Source of the DNA: Schizophyllum amplum
Lineage: Eukaryota; Basidiomycota; Agaricomycetes; Agaricales; Schizophyllaceae
Length of the DNA: 20,006 nucleotides
Direction of reading: 5' to 3'
NCBI GenBank assembly: GCA_007026445.1
Contig: VDMD01000262.1
Location: 1-20,006, forward strand
Positions within the stretch are counted from its first letter, which is position 1, and each line of letters starts with the position of its first letter. Shown piece after piece: positions 1 to 9,724 of the stretch. Under the pieces are notes generated by a model. The model made no database searches and had not been told where the DNA came from. It saw only the letters and a list, made by a program, of their open reading frames with translations. The position numbers and the translations under genes were made by a program.

Positions 1-1862
1 TAGCACCCCCTAACCTTTCTCATAGCTGCGAAGAAACCGGGACATACTGACTTCCGCCTGCGCAAATCTCAAGAGGGATGCTGCGATTCAGGTAAAGGGG
101 GAAGGACCTGGTGTACTATTACCTGATATCTCTCGCCATGAGTCGAGGACCATACTGCGATGCTAGCATGCAATGCGGTCGAAGGGCATCGGAAATCACT
201 GGCTGACATACACGTATACAGCCGATAAGGCGAAGACGGCCGTGCGAATGTGCTGCTGGGAGTCCGCCGTGTCGTCGTATCTGGCTTGACGCTGCGTGCA
301 TTTTTGCCAGATTGCAGTCGCAACCTCAGTCGCTATTGACAGGCAGTGGTTGCCAGAGTCTTGCAGTAAAATATGTGGTCGCGCCTATCATAGCGCCACT
401 GTGTAGCAATGTGTTCCGTCGCCAAACCACAACAGAACCAAGCTGGAATCAACTTCCTTCATCTAAAGATAAAGGACCACTGGCAAAAAGAAGCTCCCTC
501 GACGCGCTGGAAGAACGGACATAAGTGCTGACGCGCTGACGGATCAGCCCAGCATCACGAAGGCCTTGAAGACGGTGTGAGAACTCCAACGCGGTGGTAG
601 ACTTACCGTAAATACTGCCAAGTAGAAGCGGTAACACAAATAGAGCACGAATACTGCGCGGATATTGAACAAGTGAGCGCCAGGTAAGACTCGAGAGCCG
701 TCCGTCTCGGAGCAATGCGATTCGACAGAAGTAAGCGGCAGTTCGTAGAAGGTCTACGCGTCTATGCGGTCGGGGCGCTCGACGGGCAAGTCTTCTTAGC
801 GATGCCGCGATGCGTGTTACAGTCGCCCAAGGTAGATAACATCAGTTTTGGGGTAGTGAGAGCTTCGCCGAGGGGACCAAAAGTTGAGCAGCACTGCAGC
901 AAAGAAAGGTTGGCAAGAGTGACGGCGGACGCTCCACGACTCGACGATGATGACTTCGTTGGCGGAAAGTTGGCGGAAAGCAAGGTGGGAGGAAGAGTGA
1001 TCGGCGGTACGGAATCGTACCGACGCGGAAGGTGCCGTGGTTTGGTCACGCCGAAGTCACGCCGCAGTTGAACTTCACTTTTTGTCACGAACCTCCATCA
1101 CGAGGTTCATCGATAGGCTGCGTCCTTCTCGCTTGAAACATGACGAGCTTCAGGCCTGAAGCATGCTTATCTTTGCTTGCCATGCTTCAGTCTCTACATC
1201 GCGGCCCGACAGGTCTGCAGACTTTTCCCACTCAGTCAGTGTCCGCGAAGCCTGATACGGGATGTATCTTTCCACTCTTCATGTCGGTAAACGAATAATG
1301 CACAAAACATACTGTGAGCTACCAGATTCTGTAACAGGCCTCGGATCTCATCATCCGTGACCATGAAAGGGTCCTCACGGCACGGGACTGATCACAATGT
1401 ACGCCAGCCTGTATCTACCGCCACCGCTCGTCGTGCATGCATCAATGCTCGCAAGTCTCAGAGCTCGAGCTCAAGACCCCTGTGTGTACCGTCTCTTGCA
1501 AAGACACCCGAATCAGCATGCTTCTCACTTTCATGATGTCCCGCCACTCATTTTGTGCAATTCCCGCTGGACTCCAGACTTGCTGGCAGCTATAATCAAA
1601 ATTGTCGACGACTATGCGACTACTTACTAGAGCTTGCTCAAAGTATAGGTCCCTGCTCGGCTCCGACTGGCGCCTCCGACTCGTGTTCCACAAGTTTCCC
1701 ATACTACTTCGGTGCAGCTGACGCGCCGGAGAACCGCTTCAACCTCGCAGCCTCTAGTCCAGAACCTCTTTGCCTGTTACTGTGCCGCAAGCCGGGGCTA
1801 TCCACCTAGCCGGCGCGAGTCCTATCGAGCCATCGATTGATGGGTGCACCCACGGTGAGGCG

Positions 1863-1869
1863 TATATAA
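1863..1869 (+). promoter_or_regulatory. Possible TATA box (TATATAA)
   Basis: A perfect TATATAA lies about 80 bases upstream of an ATG at 1950 in a good context (a run ending CAACC before ATG). That ATG opens a 61-codon frame ending near 2135. This is the only promoter-like arrangement I noticed in the left flank. The downstream protein is not recognisable, so the motif may be chance. Confidence 0.2.
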
Positions 1870-1949
1870 CCTAGTAAGCTTCCATTCCGCTCGGGCCTAC
1901 GAACGCCTCCGGCTCCCGAGCACACGACGGCGTACCTTGCGCTTCAACC

Positions 1950-2135
1950 ATGTGTGAACACGAATGGTGCGTACTTCCGGCATACGATGAGCTGTACTCA
2001 TGCGTCCCGCATCCCAGGATGGGAGATCTCTATACGGCGCAGCACTGTCATGTAGGGCATCTCACAGACGCAAGAGACACCCAAGACTCATACGGTTGTC
2101 CTTCAGCACTTCAACCCCCGTCATCCGACAGGTAA
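1950..2135 (+). CDS. Weak candidate small ORF, unrecognised
   Basis: This 61-codon frame opens with an ATG about 80 bases after a TATATAA motif. The predicted peptide is His/Cys-rich for its length, with no signal peptide, membrane segment or familiar domain. A possible 48-nt intron with a GTGCGT donor and a CCCAG acceptor lies just inside it and would keep the frame, and a GTAATG donor-like site sits right at its end. It could be the first exon of a lineage-specific gene, but chance ORFs of this size are common in this window. I include it only because of the promoter-like context. Confidence 0.12.
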   Translation: MCEHEWCVLPAYDELYSCVPHPRMGDLYTAQHCHVGHLTDARDTQDSYGCPSALQPPSSDR

Positions 2136-2809
2136 TGTACGAGACTGTGGCTCGGAGACATGCTCCAGGAGCGCCAACCACAAGCATAAGAACGTGTCTG
2201 ACTGTGAATGCCGAGAGGTACGTGGTCGGCTCGGCCATGGCCCCACTGGGCTTGACATGGTCACTGTAGGCATATACGATGAGCAACAGGATTCAGAACA
2301 CGTTTCGAACGAGGTGTCCCCAATGCGACCCGCAGGCCCATCCGCCAGAGCTATGAGCGTGACTCACAGCAACAGCCTCTGCCTTCGCTTGTAGTAGTAT
2401 ATGCCTGTATACCTTGCTGTAAACATACCTAATTATGCACTCATCGCTTGCTCCGACCTCAGGCCTCAGTACCCAGGCAGGTATGACATGTTCATAAAGC
2501 CAGCTCTTGAAACATGCGGACGACACGACCTCGGTTGAATCGACACTAGTATGCGAATGGGTATTTACGACGTGAGCGAAGCCACGGAAAGTAAGAAAAG
2601 TACGTCACAAAAGAAGAAATAGCAGCAACGCACCATGGCCCGCGTAGGCAGAAACTATAAGTATGGTAACAGATGGAGCAAGCGTCCAGCGACGTTAGCT
2701 AGCCGACAACCAAACGAATGTGGGACCAAGGAATGAGGCCCCCCCGCGACTGGGTGCGCGGACAGACCCAATCAGTAGAGTAATCAATCGTAAGCCGTCC
2801 GTATCGCCC

Positions 2810-2815
2810 TTTATT
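2810..2815 (-). terminator. Candidate polyadenylation signal AATAAA
   Basis: On the minus strand AATAAA occurs about 18 bases after the TAG stop of the Ser-rich membrane protein gene. The position suits a polyadenylation element, although fungal signals are degenerate and this could be chance. Confidence 0.35.
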
Positions 2816-2832
2816 ACACCACATTAACACTT

Positions 2833-3987
2833 CTAAAACCTGCTGTTTGCGCCGTTGTAGTCGTAAACGTTCTGGTGGTGCAGGGGCACGCCTGCGTCGT
2901 AGCCGTGGTTGATGCTCGGACCGCGGTGGAGAGCCTCCTGCATGGTCGGCGAGGGACTCGAGCCGCGAGCGAGGTCTGCGTAGCCGCCGACGGGCGCGAA
3001 CTGCTGCGTCGCACCTGCGGTGAAGTCGTGGTTCGGGATGGGCTGGAGGCTTCCGTGACCGTGGTCCGACATATCGTGATGGTCCATGCCCGAGTGGAAG
3101 GACGACGCGGAGGAGGTGGCTCGCTGGAGACCCGAGTTGCTGTCGTCGTTCATGGGCTGCCAGTCGATGGGCTGCATACGCTCGTCGAACTTCTTCGTGC
3201 GGCCAAACTTCCACTTGCGGAAGACAGTCCAGATGATAGCGACACCACCGACACAGGCGGCGATGATGATCAGAATGGTGACTGCCGTGCTCTTCTTGGC
3301 GGTGTTCGCCGACGCCTGCACCTGCTGGGTCGCGGACGCCTCCGCACCCGTCGACGTCGCTGTCTGCGTTACTGTCTTCTTGCTCGAGTTGGCGGTGTCC
3401 GTGATGATGACCACCTCATCACTCGCAGCGGCGGTAGTTTGAGGGGCTTCCGTGGTCGAAGATGAAGAGGTGGTGCTGGTGGACGAGGAGCTCGAGCTCG
3501 AGGACGAGGAGGAAGAGCTAGAGGAAGAGGAAGAGGAGGAGGAGCTCGAAGATGAGGAGGACGAGGTAGAGGATGAGGTGATCGAGGATGAGGATGAGCT
3601 GGTTGTGGTCTGGACTGCGCATTAGCACACTAATTTTGGCAAATGTGCAGACAGACATACGGCGGTGCTCGTAGCGGAAGTCGACGTAGTGGACGTGGTG
3701 CGTGCCGTGGTCGTTACACCGGTGGTCGTGGCACCAGTAGCGGTGGTCACGGCAGTGTTCTCGGTGGCAGCAGTGGTGGTCGCCGCAGCTGCGGACGAGA
3801 CGCTGACACCGGTCGGGTCGTCCCCAGCGCCTATGAGCTGCTGGCGCTTGCGGAGGACCCGATTAAGGGACTCGTGTTCCCGCTTGTGGGCAATGCCAGA
3901 GTTCGCTTCGGCCGGGGTGAGGGCGAAGAAGAGAGTGAGGAAGAGAAGGAGCGTGAGGGAGACTCGGTTGTGTTTTGTGATCAACAT
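2833..3987 (-). CDS. Ser/Thr-rich single-pass membrane protein (Mid2/WSC-sensor-like architecture)
   Basis: Two exons, 3987-3661 and 3609-2833, are joined by a 51-nt GT-AG intron (3610-3660, donor GTATGT), giving 367 residues. A nearer AG at 3615-3616 would break the frame. A signal peptide with a long Leu/Phe core spans residues 1-28 and is followed by a KR dibasic site. A Thr/Ala/Val-rich region then leads into an extreme Ser/Thr tract at about residues 110-163. One membrane segment rich in Ile, Val and Ala lies near residues 218-239, followed by a basic stop-transfer (RKWKFGRTKK). The roughly 125-residue cytoplasmic tail is rich in Ser, His, Asp and Pro and includes DWQPM. This order matches fungal plasma-membrane wall-stress sensors, whose O-mannosylated Ser/Thr stalk probes the wall. 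I see no Cys-rich WSC domain, so the sensor role is inferred from architecture only. It lies downstream of the lyase-like gene on the same strand. Confidence 0.8.
3467..3600. repeat. Low-complexity purine-rich (GAG/GAC/GAA) tract encoding poly-Ser
   Basis: The plus strand is an almost uninterrupted run of GAG, GAC, GAA and GAT triplets. On the minus strand it reads as TCC, TCT, TCG, TCA and AGC codons, giving one of the longest near-pure serine runs in the window. Codons are mixed rather than a single repeated triplet, which suggests selection on the protein as well as replication slippage. It lies in exon 2 of the membrane-protein gene, in the extracellular stalk. Confidence 0.85.
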
Positions 3988-4301
3988 GATGTGTATGTGT
4001 GTCGGGTCCAGGGAACGCGCTGGCTAGGGCTTGACTAGGATGCCGGCCTCAAGGGAGCAGGTCTGAGGAGGACGGCAACCGAGCGAAAGACTGTCAGTTC
4101 AGTGTCCTCCCGCGCTCGAACTTGCACTCACGGGCTAAGAGCGTTCAACAAAGGCGCCGACGAGGCAATCTAGGGAGAAGGGAGACGACGACGATGAAAA
4201 CCTGCAGACGATCTGGGCGCTGGTCAAAGTGCAACTTGACAACAGGATTGGTTCCCACGCTAGCAACCACCCTTCTTTTCCAAATTCAATTCTGCACGCC
4301 A
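3988..4301. other. Intergenic: upstream of membrane protein, downstream of lyase-like gene
   Basis: These roughly 310 bases separate two minus-strand genes. They must hold the promoter and 5' UTR of the Ser-rich membrane protein and the 3' flank of the lyase-like gene. I see no clear TATA box or other recognisable element. If the lyase-like gene really stops earlier, near 4500, this gap is larger. Confidence 0.4.
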
Positions 4302-7004
4302 TCACCCCTGCACCGGCACCACCCCTTGGCGTGGCCCGCAGCGATCGCCGTTCTTAGTGTCATGCAGACAGGCTCTCATAGATGTACAGGACACTACAGG
4401 GCGAGCAAATCCAGGTGTAAACGTGCATAGAGTACTGCTAATCGTCGCGCAAGAAACAAGAATAGTCCACCGTCGCAGGCGAAAGTTAGCTAGCGGCCAG
4501 TACTGAGATAGATAGTTGTGACTGGTAAGAGACCAGTCGTCCAAAGCCACATCACTTGGCGTCACAAAGTCACTATCCGACATGCCATCCCACTGCGGGT
4601 TCATCAACATCTCCAGCGTGTACGTGCCTGCGTCAAGTTCGACGCAGAGAACGGTGACGCCCGGGTTCTCCTGGTCGGGAACAGGAGGGTGACATCCGAG
4701 TCCAAACGCCTTCGCCTCCATCGTCGTGAACTTCGCGCCGCTCGAGGGTTCTGCATCGAGATCTTCATCGTCTTCCCGTCGAGCTCCATGGTCGCGGACG
4801 TGCCGCTATCGTCAATGGTGACGGTAGCGTTCGTGTGCGCCCTCCACATAACCGACCCAGTCGCATCGATCTCGTCACGGATGAGTACCTGACGACGCTT
4901 GTTCAACAAGCGGATACCACGCTTCATCGACGTCTGTTTGTGCCTTTGTCAGCGATGGTCCCTGTCTCAAGTAGCAAAACACTTACACGTCGTCGTAGGC
5001 AGAGGTCATGTCCATGGTGAAGTACGCAGTCGAGTCCTCCTCAAGGTCAAGCACCGTGCTGGATCCCTGCTTCGTGCCAGAGGTGTCAAAGCTCACGGTG
5101 GGCGTAGCCGTCACCAGCTGGTTGGCAGCGCCGATGAGAACCGTGTTCTGACCCTCCGTCATCTTGCGGTAGTACTTCCAGCGGTCACTGTCCTGCTCGT
5201 CGTTACTGAAGTAGTTCGTTGACAGGTAGTCGCCGGACCCGAGCTCGCCGAACCAGCGCGTACCAAGCGCATCGATGACGAAGTCACCAACGTCAAGGTC
5301 GTTGTGCGTCTGGTGACCCTGGTTCTTGCCGGCCTTCATGGCGACGTACAGCGCGTTGCTGTCCGTCCAGCTGCTCCGCATAGATGCCCACTGGTCCAAC
5401 TCGTTGTCGAAGTACATGTCGAGAGCGAGGTCGTTCCAGAACGCACCCGAGATGCTCGGGTCGTACCAGAACATACTCCAGGGCTCTGCCGAGTCGTGCT
5501 GGTCACGCTGGAAGAGCGAGTAGACGGGCTGCTCGTACTGCTGTGCGTAGAAGTGCAGAGCATTCGCAGTGGCCGTGAACTTGTTCGGACCGTGGTCGCC
5601 GTAGTTGAAGAGCGACGTCGCGCCCGTCACATACATATGGAAAAGACCGGTCTTGTAGTAGTCGGGGTTCGCGTCGAGCATACCATAGTCGTCACCGGTG
5701 GCAGAGATGAGGGATGCGGTCATCTCGGCGTGTCCCGTGTTACCAAAGTACCAGTAGTTGGCAGTCTCCGCCCACGTACCATCGCTCGACGGCGCGTTCA
5801 CGCAGTTCTCTTTGGCGTTGTCGACCGTGTAACCAAGGAGCGACTCGGCAGTGCCAGTGTCATCATCACCGAGGATGGCAAGGGAGCCCATGGTCAGGCC
5901 ACCGTTGCAGACACAGTTCCAGTTGCCCGTGGTGTTCTTCTGCCACCAGCCGTAGTAGTTGGACGAGTCTGTGTAGGTAGCCAAACCAGGCTGCAATCCG
6001 TAGGTCAACAGCCAGGTGCGGATGTTCGTCTTCTGCTCGTCCGTCCACATGTCGTACATCCAATCGTACGCGATGGCGAACGCGGCGGACATCTCCGCCG
6101 TATCGAGGAAATGCGAGGGGTTCCACTTGCTGGCGTTGTTGCCTTCACCCCACGTGTCGGACGCGGCGTTCTGGTGCGGTGATGAATGTGTGCCGCCATA
6201 CAGCCTGGAGGCTGAAACGTACCTCGAGCTCGCTGTAGGTGCGGTCCACCCATTTGGTGTCGCCGGACATGTGATAGGCGTAGGCGAAGGCCTTGACCCT
6301 CATCTTCACCTCACGGTTGACGTCCAGCGCACCACTGTCGCCGTCGAGGTAGTAGGTGACCGGGTCAGCCGAGTAGTAGTCGGTAGCGTTGCCGAAGATG
6401 GTGTCGTTCCAGCTCTGCAAGTAGATGTCCTGCTGAATGCGGTCCGGAAGGGCGTCGAGCATGTACTTCGGTGCAATAAGACGGGGGCGGTCATCACGGA
6501 CGGTGGTGACGGATGGGGTAGAAGGCTTGAAGGAGTCCTCCGGCCACTGCAGGTCGCTCGACGCCTGGAAGGTTGGGGTGGTGAAGGCAGCCTCATTGGT
6601 CTGCACATGGGTAAGACATCAGCATAGCCACTGGCACCCATGCGAAGAAGCCAGCGCACCGTGGATGGGTACACAGGGATCATGTACTCGCTGTTCGTCG
6701 CAGTTGCGAAGATGCCGATCTCGTTCTTCGCACTCACGGCAGAGCTCGCCGCTGCTGTGCTGCCGCTGCTGGACGCCGACGAGTCGTCGTCAGAAGCGCG
6801 GCTGCCCAGCACACCGCCGACTACGGCTGCGACGATGACGATGACAGCGACGGGGATGCCAATCTTGATCCATTTGCTGGTGCCCTTCTTGGGGGCGTTG
6901 TTGGGGGTAATGTAGCCGGTCGATTCGTTGTAGTAAGGATCTCCGGAGCCATAGGGCGACTGTCCTTGGTTGCCGCTATGGATGGAGTCGTAGTTCGCCG
7001 GCAT
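4302..7004 (-). CDS. Membrane-anchored heparinase II/III-like (chondroitin AC/alginate lyase fold) protein, frameshifted
   Basis: Exons are 7004-6660, 6600-6223, 6170-4989 and 4933 onward, with introns of 59, 52 and 55 nt. Residues 1-47 are hydrophilic and cytosolic-like, followed by one membrane segment (about 48-68, Ile/Val-rich) and a Ser/Ala linker. This is a type II anchor, placing the catalytic part outside the cell or in the secretory lumen. The alpha/alpha-toroid region carries NWNCVCNGG (about 324-332). The heparinase II/III region carries GHQTHNDLDVGDF (about 526-538), the His/Asp cluster conserved in this fold. The family cleaves uronate-containing polysaccharides by beta-elimination, but the substrate here is unknown. 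The third intron needs a GTGTAAGT donor to stay in frame. One base is missing near 4746-4747, where the frame moves between two stretches that both fit the family. After TSH (about 4530) some 75 atypical residues run to the TGA at 4302, so the true C-terminus is doubtful. It may be a pseudogene or contain a sequence error. Confidence 0.8.
4746..4747 (-). other. Apparent one-base deletion in lyase-like gene
   Basis: On the minus strand the reading ATG CAG AAC CC is in the family frame. The next family-like residues (SSGAKFTTMEAK) begin at TCG (4745), leaving one base too few. The site lies in a short C run, where a lost C is a common error or slippage event. No plausible intron joins the two frames. 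Confidence 0.7.
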
Positions 7005-7381
7005 AGCGGGCGAGAAGACGAAGAAGAACTAAACGAAGGGCGGTGACGGATCGGAGCGAGAGGAAAAAAGTACAAGGCGGACGCTGCACAGGCAGCGACG
7101 GCGGGAAGATGGTGGGCGTTGGAGACGGGATGATTTGAAGACGCCGTCACGACCCACCAGCACACTGTCACGCTACGCACCAAATATATTCTCCCCACGC
7201 TATGTTTAGCGGAGGTCGTTGCCCGCCTCGTTCCAGGCCGCCGTGCACATTATTTTCGGGCAGGCTGTCTCGAGTCGTACGCGCGCTTCCAGCCCAAGCC
7301 TTATCTGGGCGTTCTTGATTCAAGTCTAGCTAGACGATCGTACATCCCTCACAAAGACCGTAGCCCTTGTATCCAAACTGG
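7005..7381. other. Intergenic: lyase-like gene promoter region and thiolase 3' flank
   Basis: This gap separates the lyase-like start (7004) from the thiolase stop (7382), both on the minus strand. It should contain the lyase-like promoter. An AT-rich AATATATTT on the minus strand at about 7182-7190, roughly 180 bases upstream of the ATG, is the only TATA-like element seen. No ORF or RNA gene is evident. Confidence 0.45.
7182..7190 (-). promoter_or_regulatory. TATA-like element upstream of lyase-like gene
   Basis: AATATATTT on the minus strand stands out as AT-rich in otherwise GC-rich sequence, about 180 bases upstream of the ATG at 7004. That distance would imply a 5' UTR of about 150 bases. 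It is a sequence match only. Confidence 0.25.
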
Positions 7382-8870
7382 CTAAGCCTCCCTCACAAAC
7401 ACCGCCGCCGCTCCCATTCCCGTTCCAATGCACATCGACGTCAGCAGCACCTGCAGATAGATCAGCTCGTCTTCACGGAACCAAACACCTCTCATACCCG
7501 TTGGCCCCTGCGCTCGAGCTCGTTGAGCCCCGTCGCAATCTGCCGCGCACCCGTGCAACCCAGAGGGTGGCCGAAGGCAATCGCGCCGCCGTTTACGTTC
7601 AGTTTGTCGATTGGAATGTTCAGCTTCTTCTGCACATATACGCACTGCGAAGCGAACGCCTCGTTGACCTGCTACACGTCAGCTTGCTGTCTCGCCGCAA
7701 AGCTAGCCGACTCGCCTCGAACAAGTCCACGTCGTTCATCGTGATCCCGGCTTTCTCGAGAACCGTGGGGATGGCAAAGACAGGGCCGATGCCCATGATG
7801 CGCGGGGGCACACCAGCCACTGTCGTGGAGATGTGCTTGGCCAGGATCTTCAGTCCCAGCTCCTCCGCCTTGCGCCTCGACATGAGCAGCACAGCCGCGG
7901 CGCCATCGGAAATCTGACTAGCTGAGGGACTTTGAGCGAGCCACTTCATAAACTCCAAAGGACTCACCATTGCCACCAGTCGTAGTGCCATTGCCCCACT
8001 GAGGGAACGCGGACTTGACCTTGGCGAGGTTCTCCTTCGTCGTACCATACCGGATGCCGTCGTCCTGCGAGACGACCTTCTCCACCCGCTCGCCGGTGAC
8101 CGCATCCTTGCTGAAGACTGTGAACGGCACGATCTCCTTCGCAAAGTATCCCGCCTTCTGCGCATGCTCCGCGCGCTGGAAGGAGCGCGCCGCGAACTCG
8201 TCCTGCTCATCCCTTGTCACACCGAACTCCGCAGCGACGTTCTCGCTCGTCCAGCCCATGGGCTTCGGGCAGTCGGCGGCCTCGGCGTTACGTGCCAAAA
8301 GCTCGCTCTGCGGCGGGCCGCCCTTGTCGGGATTGTCAGACATGGACTCGACGCCGATGGCGAGCCCAATGTCTATCTGCCCCGCGCGTATTTGGTTCGC
8401 AATGGCGGTGACGGACATGAGTCCGCTTGAGCAGAACCGGTTGACATGGGTGATGGGGACGCTGCTGGGGATGCCTGCGGCTAGTGCAGCGGCACGCGCC
8501 TGGTAGAGAGCATCGGGGGTGAGGACCGTGCCAACGGAGATGTCTCCAATGAGGGATGGGTCAATGCCGGACGTGATCATAGTTGCCTGACCGTGTATGG
8601 TGAATATGAGCACGTTATAACAAAGTAGAGGGGCGTACTTTGAAGATCTCGAGCATGAGCTCGTCGGTCCTGCAAAATATTGTTAGCTCTGCGTAGCGGA
8701 AGCAGTGATGCTGACACATACCGAGCATCCTTGAAGCCGCCCTTCCTCGCCTTGCACAGCGGCGACCGAATGGCCATGGTGATGCATACGTCGTCGGGAC
8801 TCTTGCGCTCCAGCGCTGCCATACCCGAGGCACCTCCAAACTGAGCAGCGAATTGCTTGACGCGTTCCAT
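7382..8870 (-). CDS. POT1: 3-ketoacyl-CoA thiolase, peroxisomal type
   Basis: Six exons (8870-8722, 8669-8639, 8586-7968, 7921-7716, 7668-7498, 7450-7382) join to exactly 1245 nt, or 414 residues, the usual thiolase length. It catalyses the last step of beta-oxidation, thiolytic cleavage of 3-ketoacyl-CoA to acetyl-CoA and a shortened acyl-CoA. Conserved parts are [18 protein letters not shown] near the start, the nucleophile in NRFCSSGLM (C112), [10 protein letters not shown] with the active His (H369), and [10 protein letters not shown] with the second Cys (C399). All catalytic residues are present. The N-terminus RVKQFAAQF (residues 3-11) resembles a PTS2 peroxisomal signal (R-[LVI]-x5-[HQ]-[LAF]), with Phe at an inner position that usually takes Leu, Val, Ile, His or Gln. 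Introns are 46-52 nt, and the fourth (7669-7715) is GC-AG. It is transcribed away from the NRAMP gene. Confidence 0.95.
7669..7715 (-). other. GC-AG intron in thiolase gene
   Basis: On the minus strand the junction reads GAG|GCGAGTCGG ... TAGCAG|GTC AAC GAG. This 47-nt removal joins DLFE to VNEAFASQ, the invariant thiolase junction, in phase 0. No GT donor nearby keeps the frame, so a GC donor is required. Confidence 0.85.
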
Positions 8871-9724
8871 GGTTGTAGCCGAGTAAAGGTTCCCTCGAAG
8901 GTGGATTGCGGTGTAAGCCCTTGGTGAGCAGGAGTCTCACGTTGAAGAAGACCCGGTCCGCTTGCGCAGAAAGCCGATCCCCGTCTGATGACCCGCTACA
9001 CAAGGCACCTGACGTCTGGAAATGGAGGGTGCATGTCTGTAGACTGAGGGGGGCCGGATTATTGCGCCAAGGGTGGGCAAACAAGGTGATGGACGACAGG
9101 ACCAACCCATAGCGCGGCTGCAGCCGATGCGGTTCCCGCCATATCATCGATGACCGTTCAGCAGGGCGTCTAACGGTCTGTGACTATGTATTTTCGAGAG
9201 GTGCTATCGTACTTCAGCTGAAGGATGTTCATGTCCTGTGTTGCGCCCAACATGCTGCGTCACGATTCACTCCTTCACGGGTGCCCGCCGGGGGACACGA
9301 AAGTGCGACTGACCGGTCACCTCCGCTCAACGGAATCGATGGGACCCAACAACCAGGTGCTTGGGTCAGTCAGTACTAGTCAGTCGCTGCGTCTTCCCAA
9401 CGAGCCTTCGACTTGGTGTGGGCGTGTAGGACACTAACAAGACTCGATCTGCGACGACGGCGACGATAGTAGCTGACGGTTCAAGCAATCGAGACGGATG
9501 CCAGACAACGCGTTGGAACTTGAAAATTCATTATATGGCTCGGAGCACATGCGCGCCGATCCGACTCCGAGGCAGCGGGACGGAATTCGGACACGGAGCG
9601 CCACAATATGGGACGAACTTTGCCGTCAAGCATCCACCCGCTCTTCTGGGTTTCTCTCGCTCTCACAGTTCCTCGCCAAATGCTTGGCTTTGCCAGCGCA
9701 TAGCCCCCCTTACTCCCGCCCGCC
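8871..9724. other. Divergent intergenic region between thiolase and NRAMP genes
   Basis: These roughly 850 bases lie between two divergently transcribed starts and must hold both promoters. A TTATATGG at 9531-9538, about 190 bases before the NRAMP ATG, is a weak TATA candidate. I could not identify a fatty-acid response element or metal-response site with confidence. No ORF here has family resemblance. Confidence 0.45.
9531..9538 (+). promoter_or_regulatory. Weak TATA-like element upstream of NRAMP gene
   Basis: TTATATGG lies in an AT-rich patch about 190 bases upstream of the NRAMP start codon. It is a motif match only and could be chance. Confidence 0.2.

Larger units (their letters stand above)
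1..2832. other. Gene-poor left flank
   Basis: No reading frame here shows a recognisable domain, and none can be extended by plausible splicing into a conserved protein. The longest open stretches (up to about 118 codons) have ordinary-looking composition and overlap on opposite strands, as chance ORFs do. I saw no long terminal repeats, terminal inverted repeats, tRNA or simple array by eye. The rightmost few hundred bases should hold the 3' flank of the minus-strand membrane-protein gene. The stretch could be intergenic DNA, decayed transposon sequence, or contain an unrecognised lineage-specific gene or non-coding RNA. Confidence 0.5.

Noticed and set aside
2875..3465. 196-codon plus-strand frame over the membrane-protein gene
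   Set aside because: It is antisense to the signal-peptide/Ser-rich/transmembrane protein, whose architecture and splice sites are coherent. The frame itself has no domain.
5304..6182. 292-codon plus-strand frame
   Set aside because: It is the antisense shadow of the conserved lyase-like exon 3 and is rich in Val/Arg, as expected from reversed codons.
8683..9147. 154-codon minus-strand frame upstream of the thiolase
   Set aside because: Its last part is the thiolase first exon read in the wrong frame, and the rest is promoter sequence without family resemblance.
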